From JAUIAI01 sp963976885 (GTDB taxonomy: Bacteria; Pseudomonadota; Gammaproteobacteria; Burkholderiales; Burkholderiaceae_E): a stretch of 12,835 nt of DNA. Numbering within the stretch: the first letter of the stretch is position 1; each line of letters starts with the position of its first letter. Of this stretch, positions 7,864-12,835 are shown piece by piece. A model generated the notes under the pieces. That model searched no databases, was not told the DNA's origin, and worked only from the letters and a program-made list of their open reading frames with translations. The stretch covers positions 1 through 12,835 of the forward strand of contig CAXBNM010000117.1 of NCBI GenBank assembly GCA_963976885.1. The letters run 5' to 3'. A program made the translations under genes and the position numbers.

Positions 7864-7984
7864 GCAGAGGGCTCATGGGGCGGCTTGCCCGCTTCCAGGC
7901 TCGCTGGCAACACTTTTATCTCGCACCGGCACAGCTTTTCTGTCCGATGTAACCGACACGGGCCACCGTCGACGCGGGGGCTCC

Positions 7985-7990
7985 GATAAA
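7985..7990 (+). promoter_or_regulatory. Possible -10 element immediately before surE
   Basis: GATAAA ends 8 nt before the surE ATG (7999). Transcription from it would begin at or next to the start codon, giving a leaderless or nearly leaderless mRNA. In line with this, no Shine-Dalgarno precedes surE. No convincing -35 box is visible 16-18 nt upstream, so this is tentative. Confidence 0.25.
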
Positions 7991-7998
7991 CTGCGGCA

Positions 7999-8748
7999 AT
8001 GCATATTCTTCTCAGTAATGACGACGGTTATTTTTCACCGGGGATCGCCGCGCTCGCCCGGGTGCTCGGTGAGCTCGGAACGGTTACCGTGGTTGCCCCT
8101 GAGCGGGACCGCAGTGGTGCGTCCAACTCCCTGACCCTTGATCGCCCGCTTTCGGTGCGCAAGGCCGACAGTGGCTTTTTCTATATCAATGGCACGCCAA
8201 CCGACTGCGTTCACGTCGCGATGACCGGCTTGCTCGATGAGCGCCCGGATATTGTCGTCTCGGGCATCAATGACGGCGCCAATATGGGCGACGACACGAT
8301 TTATTCCGGCACCGTGGCGGCCGCTACCGAAGGTCATCTGCTGGGCGTGCCCGCCATTGCCTTTTCGCTGGTGCAGCGTGGCTACGCCCATCTGGACACC
8401 GCGGCTGACATTGCCCGCGATATCGTGGCCCGGTTCCTGGCCGAGCCGTTGCCTGATTCCGCGCTGCTCAATGTCAATATCCCGGCCTTGCCGCGGGCGC
8501 AGATTCGCGGCATTCAGGTAACCCGCCTGGGCAAGCGTCACCATGCCGAGCCGGTCATCGAATCGACCAATCCGCGCGGCGAGCCGATTTACTGGATCGG
8601 GCCGGCGGGTGGGGCACGTGAGGCCGGTCCGGGGACCGATTTCCATGCCACTGAAGCCGGATATGTCTCCATCACGCCGCTCCGCATGGACCTGACTCAT
8701 GAGCGCAAGCTCGAGGCCGTGGCCACCTGGGCGGAGGGTCTGCAGTGA
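7999..8748 (+). CDS. surE: 5'/3'-nucleotidase (survival protein) SurE
   Basis: A 249-residue SurE phosphatase, the usual family length. The N-terminus MHILLSNDDGYFSPGI contains the metal ligands D8 and D9. S39 lies in APERDRSGASN and N91 in SGINDGANMGDD. These are the four conserved divalent-metal ligands of the family. The GTPTDCVHVA (65-74) and YSGTVAAATEG motifs are also present. SurE dephosphorylates nucleoside 5'- and 3'-monophosphates, and in some species short polyphosphate, and contributes to stationary-phase and stress survival. The ATG at 7999 opens directly on the catalytic motif, so no later start is possible. The stop overlaps the pcm start as GTGA (8745-8748), the well-known surE-pcm coupling. 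No Shine-Dalgarno precedes it; a possible -10 element sits just upstream. The identification is secure. Confidence 0.96.
   Translation: MHILLSNDDGYFSPGIAALARVLGELGTVTVVAPERDRSGASNSLTLDRPLSVRKADSGFFYINGTPTDCVHVAMTGLLDERPDIVVSGINDGANMGDDTIYSGTVAAATEGHLLGVPAIAFSLVQRGYAHLDTAADIARDIVARFLAEPLPDSALLNVNIPALPRAQIRGIQVTRLGKRHHAEPVIESTNPRGEPIYWIGPAGGAREAGPGTDFHATEAGYVSITPLRMDLTHERKLEAVATWAEGLQ
8733..8738 (+). promoter_or_regulatory. Ribosome binding site supporting the GTG start of pcm
   Basis: GGAGGG lies 6 nt before GTG 8745, within the end of surE. The spacing favours GTG 8745 over the in-frame GTG 8754 and ATG 8757. Confidence 0.6.
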
Positions 8749-9461
8749 GTGCGGTGATGCGAAGCGAAGAATCGGCAAGGTCGCGTTATTTGCCAGCAGG
8801 TCTGGGGCTGGACTCCGAATCGGCGCGCTGGAAAATGGCTGAAGCACTGGAGCGGCGCGGTATCCGCGACGCCAGCGTGCTCGATGCGATGGCGACCATT
8901 GCGCGGCATCTGTTCGTCGATCCGGCGCTGGCCAGCCGTGCTTATCAAGACGAAGCCTTGCCCATCGGACTGGAGCAGACCATCTCCAAGCCGAGCATCG
9001 TGTCCCGCATGATCGAACTGGCCGCGCAGCCGATACCGTTCAATGAGCGGCGTCATGCGCGGGTGCTCGAAATCGGCAGCGGCTGCGGTTATCAGGCCGC
9101 CGTGCTGGGCCATGTCTTTGGCTCGGTGGTATCGATTGAGCGCTTGCAACCGCTGCACGATCTGGCCCGGCGTAATCTGCGGCGCATCGGCAACCGCAAT
9201 GTGCGTCTGGTTTATGGCGACGGCCATCTCGGGCTGGCCAACAGCCCGCCGTTTCACGCGATTGTCATCGCCGCCGCCCTCGACGGCGAAATTCCGGAAG
9301 TGTTATTGCATCAGATTCGTATTGGTGGCCGCCTGGTGGCGCCCGTCAGCCAGGCGGGTTGTCAGCGACTTCATCTGGTCGAGCGTTTATCCTTCACCGA
9401 TTGGCACCTGTCCGAGCTGGATGCAGTTCGTTTTGTGCCCATGGTCGGTGGTACCCGATAA
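8745..9461 (+). CDS. pcm: Protein-L-isoaspartate O-methyltransferase
   Basis: A 238-residue class I SAM-dependent methyltransferase that repairs isoaspartyl residues in aged proteins. The family signature GLEQTISKPSIVSRM (75-89) matches the recalled GxxQTISxPxxVAxM pattern, including Ser81 of the QTIS motif. SAM motif I is VLEIGSGCGYQAAVL (107-121), followed by the acidic end of strand 2 (SIER, 130-133) and LVYGDGHLG (155-163). A late motif IGGRLVAPV (193-201) is also typical. The start is GTG at 8745, overlapping the surE stop and backed by a GGAGGG site. About 25 N-terminal residues precede the core. Position between surE and nlpD is the classic arrangement in proteobacteria, and together these genes serve stationary-phase survival. 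The gap to nlpD is 39 nt. Confidence 0.95.
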   Translation: MSAVMRSEESARSRYLPAGLGLDSESARWKMAEALERRGIRDASVLDAMATIARHLFVDPALASRAYQDEALPIGLEQTISKPSIVSRMIELAAQPIPFNERRHARVLEIGSGCGYQAAVLGHVFGSVVSIERLQPLHDLARRNLRRIGNRNVRLVYGDGHLGLANSPPFHAIVIAAALDGEIPEVLLHQIRIGGRLVAPVSQAGCQRLHLVERLSFTDWHLSELDAVRFVPMVGGTR

Positions 9462-9473
9462 TTCCGCAATAAT
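9457..9473 (+). promoter_or_regulatory. Possible -10 elements upstream of nlpD
   Basis: Two AT-rich hexamers, GATAAT (9457-9462, overlapping the pcm stop) and AATAAT (9468-9473), each match the -10 consensus at 5 of 6 positions. TTGTGC at 9433-9438 lies 18 nt before the first as a poor -35. nlpD lacks a clear Shine-Dalgarno, and the leader would be 20-30 nt. nlpD may thus have its own promoter besides read-through from surE-pcm. Confidence 0.3.
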
Positions 9474-9500
9474 TTAGCCTCCCGTCCCGCGACAACCTCT

Positions 9501-10412
9501 ATGCGTCAGAAATTTTCCTTTGCCTTTCGTCTGCGCCGCCTCGTGCCCTTGCTGGCCGTGTTGGCTGTGGCCGGCTGCTCCTCCACCGGAGCGCCCGCGC
9601 CCGTCGTCAACCGCTCGCTCGAAGCCTCGCATGCCAAGGCGCCAGTCTTTGATCGCGCCAATCGCCAGGCAGCCGGCCGCACGGTCGCGGCGAGCAAACC
9701 CGCCGCGCCGGCGCAGCCACCGCTGGTGGGCGCGCAAGCGCCCGCACCGGTCGCTGCGCAAAGCCCGACCACGACCGCTGGTGGCATCGAATCGATGCCG
9801 GTGCGCAGTGGCCGTATTGAATCAAGCCCGATCGCCGGTGATCGCGGCGCCGGTGATGCGCCCGTCATTACAATGACACCGGCCGGCACCAATGAACCCC
9901 CGCAAGTGGCCGCGGCACCGGCGCCAGCCGCTGACGCCGTGGGCATGCCGCCGGCCGCCGATACCAGTCAGGCACCGCCGGTAGCACCAGTGGCCAGTCG
10001 CAGCCCGAGTACCGAGGCCGCGCCGGCTGCCGCCAGGTCGTCACGGCCATTCACCTGGCCGGCGCAAGGGGCTGTCACCAAAAGCTTCACCGATCCCAAG
10101 AGCATGGGTATTGCCATTGCTGGCAAACTCGGCGATCCGGTCACGGCTGCCGCCGATGGCGAAGTCATTTTCAGTGGTCTGGGGCCGCGCGGCTACGGCA
10201 AATTGCTGATCGTCCGCCACGACGCCGATCTGCTGTCGGTCTATGCGAACAACCGTGTGCTGCTGGCCAAAGAAGGGCAGGCCGTGCGCCAGGGCGACAA
10301 AATTGCCGAACTTGGCGATTCGGGTACCGACCAGCCCCGGCTGCACTTCGAAGTGCGGCGTCAGGGCAAGCCGGTCGATCCGATCGGCTATCTGCCGCCT
10401 GCCGCCCAGTAA
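9501..10412 (+). CDS. nlpD: NlpD-like lipoprotein, degenerate LytM (M23) amidase activator, no LysM
   Basis: A 303-residue lipoprotein. The signal peptide RLRRLVPLLAVLAVAGC ends in lipobox AVAGC with acylated Cys26. Residues 27-185 are a long Ala/Pro/Thr-rich linker. The C-terminal LytM domain (about 186-300) follows the NlpD pattern: GIAIAGKLGDPVTAAADG (203-220), GYGKLLIVRH (231-240), YANN (248-251) and LHFEVRRQGKPVDPIGYLPP (281-300). Zinc-ligand positions are lost (GIAI in place of the H..GxDI type, YANN in place of YAHN; only the LHFE His remains). That is usual for NlpD/EnvC, which activate amidases rather than cut peptidoglycan. NlpD in E. coli activates AmiC in daughter-cell separation. 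The LysM peptidoglycan-binding domain normally between lipobox and LytM is not recognisable here. It lies directly after pcm, the conserved nlpD slot, but rpoS does not follow. Confidence 0.85.
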   Translation: MRQKFSFAFRLRRLVPLLAVLAVAGCSSTGAPAPVVNRSLEASHAKAPVFDRANRQAAGRTVAASKPAAPAQPPLVGAQAPAPVAAQSPTTTAGGIESMPVRSGRIESSPIAGDRGAGDAPVITMTPAGTNEPPQVAAAPAPAADAVGMPPAADTSQAPPVAPVASRSPSTEAAPAAARSSRPFTWPAQGAVTKSFTDPKSMGIAIAGKLGDPVTAAADGEVIFSGLGPRGYGKLLIVRHDADLLSVYANNRVLLAKEGQAVRQGDKIAELGDSGTDQPRLHFEVRRQGKPVDPIGYLPPAAQ

Positions 10413-10498
10413 ACGGGCTGCAGCCGGGCCGCTGAAGGCGTAGCATGCGCGGCGCGGGTGCTTTGCCGGTACCCCGCTAGCGCATCCCTTGTTAACCA

Positions 10499-10515
10499 GC
10501 GCCAGTCTGTGGCGC
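10499..10515 (+). other. GC-rich hairpin upstream of the exonuclease start
   Basis: GCGCCA-GTCTG-TGGCGC is a perfect 6-bp stem with a 5-nt loop, placed 16 nt before the GTG start at 10532, in the 119-nt gap after nlpD. No T-run follows. It could be a weak terminator for the nlpD transcript or a structure affecting translation of the next gene. An imperfect GCGGG/CCCGC pairing lies further upstream (10454-10477). Confidence 0.3.
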
Positions 10516-10531
10516 CATCCGGGTCTGTCGA

Positions 10532-11332
10532 GTGACTCCTGTCCTGTGCTTTGATATCGAGACCGTGCCTGACGTCAGTGGTCTGCGTCGGCTGATTGAT
10601 CGCGACCTCTACCCGAACGTCGCGCAAATGAGCGACGCCGAAGTGGCCGAGGTCTTCATGGCGGCGCGCCGGGAAAAAACCGGCCATGACTTTCTGCCGT
10701 TGCATCAGCACCGCATCGTGGCCATCGCCTGCCTGTTGCGGGCCGAAGACGGGATATTGGTGCGTTGTCTGGGTCAACCCGGCGATGACGAGGCCAAGCT
10801 GCTGGCGCTGTTCTATCGCCAGATCGAGCGCTATACCCCGCAAATCGTCTCCTGGAACGGTAGTGGTTTCGATCTGCCGGTGATGAATTATCGTTGTCTG
10901 GTGCACGGCATCAACGCGGCCCGATACTGGGATCTCGGCGACACTGATCGCGACTTCAAGTGGAACAACTACATCAGTCGCTACCACACCCGGCACCTCG
11001 ATCTGATGGATCTGCTGGCCTTGTATTCGCCGCGAGCCAATGCGCCGCTCGACGAACTGGTGCGCCTGTGCGGCTTTCCCGGCAAGCTCGGCATGGACGG
11101 CAGCCAGGTCTGGGCGGGCTATCAGGCTGGCAAAATCGATGAAATTCGCGATTACTGCGAAACCGACGTGGCCAACACGTATCTGATGTATTGCCGCTTT
11201 CAACTCATCCGGGGGCAATGGGATCCGGCGCGCTACGAGCAGGAAATTGCGCTAGTGCGCGACACGCTTGCCGCTGCCGATCAAACTCACTGGCGCCAGT
11301 TTCTGGCCGCCTGGTCCGACCCGGATTCCTGA
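10532..11332 (+). CDS. Predicted PolB-type 3'-5' exonuclease
   Basis: A 266-residue DEDD-superfamily exonuclease of the kind annotated as 'predicted 3'-5' exonuclease related to the exonuclease domain of PolB'. Exo I is VLCFDIETVPD with D8 and E10. Exo II is VSWNGSGFDLPVMNYR (106-121) with D114. Exo III is YCETDVANTYLMY (208-220) with D212 and Tyr208, so all four metal ligands are present. HLDLMDLLALY (155-165) and LDELVRLCGFPGK fit the same family. It probably trims DNA 3' ends, but no polymerase domain is attached and its cellular role is not established. The start must be GTG 10532: the frame has a stop at 10493, no other start codon lies between, and the catalytic DIE begins eight codons in. 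It abuts rlmD with no spacer, so the two are likely co-transcribed. Confidence 0.88.
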   Translation: MTPVLCFDIETVPDVSGLRRLIDRDLYPNVAQMSDAEVAEVFMAARREKTGHDFLPLHQHRIVAIACLLRAEDGILVRCLGQPGDDEAKLLALFYRQIERYTPQIVSWNGSGFDLPVMNYRCLVHGINAARYWDLGDTDRDFKWNNYISRYHTRHLDLMDLLALYSPRANAPLDELVRLCGFPGKLGMDGSQVWAGYQAGKIDEIRDYCETDVANTYLMYCRFQLIRGQWDPARYEQEIALVRDTLAAADQTHWRQFLAAWSDPDS

Positions 11333-12670
11333 ATGACGGATTTGCTCCAGTTATGCCCAGATTCGCTCGATCTGAGCGCCAATGCCGTCGCCCGCCACGA
11401 CGGCAAGATCGTGTTCGTGCGTGATGCCTTGCATGGCGAGTTGGTCAATGCCCGCATCGTGCGGCGCAAGCCGCGCTTTGATGTGGCGCAAACCGAATCG
11501 ATCCTGCGCGAGAGCAATCAGCGGGTGCAGCCCCCGTGTCCGCATTTCGGGGTCTGCGGTGGCTGCTCGATGCAGCATCTGGCACCTGCCGCCCAGTTGG
11601 CAATCAAGCAGCGCGTGCTGGAAGATCAACTCAAGCATCTGGGCAACGTCCGGCCGGAAACCGTGCTGCGACCGCTCGCCGGGCCGACCTCGGGCTACCG
11701 CTACCGGGCCCGGTTGTCGGCGCGTTTCGTGTTCAAGAAGGGCACCGCGCTGATCGGCTTTCGCGAGAAGGGCGCAAGCTATGTGGCCGATATGACGAGT
11801 TGCCACGTATTGCCCAAGGCTGCGTCCGATCTGTTGCTGCCCCTGCGTGAACTCCTGAACGGGATGATTCTCAAGCAGCGCATCCCGCAGATAGAGCTGG
11901 CCATCGGTGAGGCGGGCCCGCAAGGTCGGGATATCCGGATTGCGCTGGTTTTTCGCCATATGGAGCCGCTGCCGCCGACCGATATCGAGGCCATTCGCCA
12001 ATTTGCCGCCGAGCATCACGTGCAGGCCTGGTTGCAGCCCAAGGGCCCGGAAACCATCACGCCGCTGGATCCGGCCGATGCGCAGCTCAGTTACCGGCTG
12101 CCCGAGTACAACCTGACGATGCCGTTCTTGCCGGCTGACTTCACTCAGGTCAACATGGCAATGAACCGGGCCATGATCCATCAGGCGCTGACCTTGCTGG
12201 AGCCGCAGGCCGGCGAGACCATTGCCGATCTGTTCTGTGGGCTGGGCAATTTCAGTCTGCCGATTGCCCGGTCTGGCGCGCATGTCACCGGCATCGAACT
12301 GAGTGAGACGCTGGTGCAGCGGGCCGGCGAGGGCGCACGCAATAACAATTTGGCCGAAAACACCAGTTTTATAGCAAGAAACCTGTTCAAGATCGATGGC
12401 GACGACTGGGCCGGCTTCGGCCGCTTCGACAAACTGCTGATCGACCCGCCCCGTGAGGGCGCGATGGAGGTCTGCACCGCCATCGCCCAGGGCCCGAAAG
12501 AGGCGCGTCCGGCCCGGATTGTCTATGTCTCCTGCAATCCGGCGACGCTGGCCCGCGATGCCGGTTTGCTCGTGCATGAAGGGGGCTATCGGCTCCGCGA
12601 GGCCGGTATCGTCAACATGTTTCCGCACACCTCACATGTCGAATCCATGGCCCGTTTCGAGCGCGTCTGA
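11333..12670 (+). CDS. rlmD: 23S rRNA (uracil-1939-C5)-methyltransferase RlmD
   Basis: A 445-residue RumA/RlmD-family enzyme that methylates U1939 of 23S rRNA using SAM. An N-terminal TRAM-like beta domain (about 6-60) precedes the iron-sulfur cluster Cys set C69, C75, C78 (CPHFGVCGGC) and C157 (TSCHVL), as in E. coli RumA. The central domain holds GYRYRARLS. The Rossmann methyltransferase part has FTQVN (270-274), SAM motif DLFCGLGNFSLP (299-310), IDPPREG (370-376) and the catalytic nucleophile C401 in VYVSCNPATLARD. HTSHVE (432-437) supplies the general-base Glu. All functional residues are intact. The length matches the family. The ATG follows the upstream exonuclease stop directly. The four-Cys cluster distinguishes it from the cluster-free TrmA, though the paralogue RlmC shares that feature; the TRAM domain favours RlmD. 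Confidence 0.93.
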   Translation: MTDLLQLCPDSLDLSANAVARHDGKIVFVRDALHGELVNARIVRRKPRFDVAQTESILRESNQRVQPPCPHFGVCGGCSMQHLAPAAQLAIKQRVLEDQLKHLGNVRPETVLRPLAGPTSGYRYRARLSARFVFKKGTALIGFREKGASYVADMTSCHVLPKAASDLLLPLRELLNGMILKQRIPQIELAIGEAGPQGRDIRIALVFRHMEPLPPTDIEAIRQFAAEHHVQAWLQPKGPETITPLDPADAQLSYRLPEYNLTMPFLPADFTQVNMAMNRAMIHQALTLLEPQAGETIADLFCGLGNFSLPIARSGAHVTGIELSETLVQRAGEGARNNNLAENTSFIARNLFKIDGDDWAGFGRFDKLLIDPPREGAMEVCTAIAQGPKEARPARIVYVSCNPATLARDAGLLVHEGGYRLREAGIVNMFPHTSHVESMARFERV

Positions 12671-12699
12671 GCCCTTAAAATCGCTCATAAAACAGACGC
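12663..12699 (+). repeat. Inverted repeat spanning the rlmD stop codon
   Basis: GCGTCTG (12663-12669) is exactly complementary to CAGACGC (12693-12699), with a 23-nt AT-rich interval. A nested TGAGC/GCTCA pair (12668-12672 and 12683-12687) is a competing, smaller stem. No T-run follows, so terminator function is doubtful. It may fold in the 3' end of the rlmD mRNA. Confidence 0.3.
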
Positions 12700-12715
12700 T
12701 TAGGTAATTTGCCTA

Positions 12716-12724
12716 TGCTAAAAT
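12716..12724 (+). promoter_or_regulatory. Extended -10 promoter-like motif after rlmD
   Basis: TGCTAAAAT reads as an extended -10 (TGn followed by TAAAAT, 5 of 6). No good -35 is seen 16-18 nt upstream. If active it would start transcription near 12731, ahead of the ATG at 12764. The neighbouring terminator-like hairpin argues against it being a plain promoter. Confidence 0.25.
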
Positions 12725-12732
12725 GAAAGGTT

Positions 12733-12756
12733 GCCAAGGCTGGTTTTTGGCGTTTT
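12733..12756 (+). terminator. Candidate intrinsic terminator downstream of rlmD
   Basis: GCCAAGG (12733-12739) can pair with TTTTGGC (12745-12751), including two G·U pairs, around a 5-nt loop, and GTTTT follows. The reverse strand gives a similar stem followed by an AT-rich run, so it could work in both directions. It is the best terminator candidate in the window, 62 nt after the rlmD stop. Confidence 0.4.
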
Positions 12757-12763
12757 CATATAA

Positions 12764-12835
12764 ATGCGGCGAATTTCAGCAATGGCGGGCTGCGTCAGTG
12801 GCGGTATTATCGGTATTAGCGGTATTAGCGGCAAT
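12764..12835 (+). other. Open edge region, possible start of a next gene
   Basis: The last 165 nt after rlmD hold no complete gene. A frame from ATG 12764 is open to the window end and would begin MRRISAMAGC, continuing Gly/Ile/Ser-rich. A second frame from ATG 12723 is also open (ending VLSVLAVLAA, hydrophobic). On the minus strand a frame ending in a stop at 12776-12778 would have an Ala-Asn-Thr repeat tail. None has a Shine-Dalgarno and none is recognised, so the coding strand cannot be decided here. Confidence 0.2.
12803..12829 (+). repeat. 9-bp tandem repeat at the right edge
   Basis: Three consecutive nonamers: GGTATTATC, GGTATTAGC, GGTATTAGC (the first differs at one base). GGCAAT follows at the very end, so more copies may lie beyond. 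The period is a multiple of three and would keep any reading frame, giving Gly-Ile-Ser, Val-Leu-Ala or, on the minus strand, Ala-Asn-Thr units. Confidence 0.75.

Noticed and set aside
6752..7876. Minus-strand open frame (374 codons) crossing the end of pilL, the gap and the CBS gene
   Set aside because: It overlaps two well-supported + strand genes and their intergenic gap, and the product has no domain pattern.
7896..7921. CCAG/CTGG stem followed by TTTTAT as a terminator
   Set aside because: A 4-bp stem is too short and the T-run is set 6 nt away from it.
11351..12628. Long open frame on the minus strand (425 codons) opposite rlmD
   Set aside because: It mirrors a gene with all catalytic residues of RlmD. 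High GC content produces long antisense frames, and the translation shows no recognisable domain.
1..12835. CRISPR arrays, tRNA or rRNA genes, insertion sequences
   Set aside because: No spaced direct repeats, no cloverleaf-like segments, no transposase-like protein and no terminal inverted repeats were seen.

Overview
The window is GC-rich, densely coding, and every gene reads on the + strand. The gene content points to a Gram-negative proteobacterium. A Pil-Chp (type IV pilus chemotaxis) cluster lies next to surE-pcm-nlpD and rlmD, which suggests a betaproteobacterium or a close gammaproteobacterial relative. That placement rests on gene order and recalled family sequences, not on a search.

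Left part (1-7274): a tightly packed pilus chemosensory operon. It holds the 3' end of a PilG-like receiver whose phospho-acceptor Asp appears to be Glu, then PilH (intact receiver), PilI (CheW-like coupler), PilJ (chemoreceptor) and PilL/ChpA (hybrid CheA-type kinase). Three of the four junctions are overlaps (ATGA at 424 and 3711, 8 nt at 1336) and the fourth is a 5-nt gap, so co-transcription and translational coupling are likely. Signal would pass from PilJ through PilI to PilL, and then to the receivers that drive pilus extension and retraction. No cheR/cheB-type adaptation genes follow pilL here.

Middle (7275-7998): a small stand-alone two-CBS-domain protein with its own plausible sigma70-type promoter and a good Shine-Dalgarno. 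A 152-nt spacer with a short hairpin follows.

Right part (7999-12670): a housekeeping and stress block. SurE (survival 5'-nucleotidase) overlaps Pcm (protein-isoaspartate methyltransferase). NlpD (lipoprotein with a degenerate LytM domain, here without a recognisable LysM) follows. In many beta- and gammaproteobacteria rpoS comes next. Here only a 119-nt gap remains, followed by a PolB-type 3'-5' exonuclease that directly abuts rlmD (23S rRNA m5U1939 methyltransferase).

Right edge (12671-12835): non-coding or the beginning of another gene. It is visibly more AT-rich, with a terminator-like hairpin, an extended -10 motif and a 9-bp tandem repeat running into the window end.

I see no mobile element, CRISPR array, tRNA or rRNA. 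The window looks mostly like core genome. The points of interest are departures from the textbook versions of these systems: the Asp-to-Glu PilG-like receiver, the atypical PilJ sensor region, a short PilL with a single Hpt motif, NlpD without LysM, and no rpoS after nlpD. I do not see strong evidence for a wholly new system.
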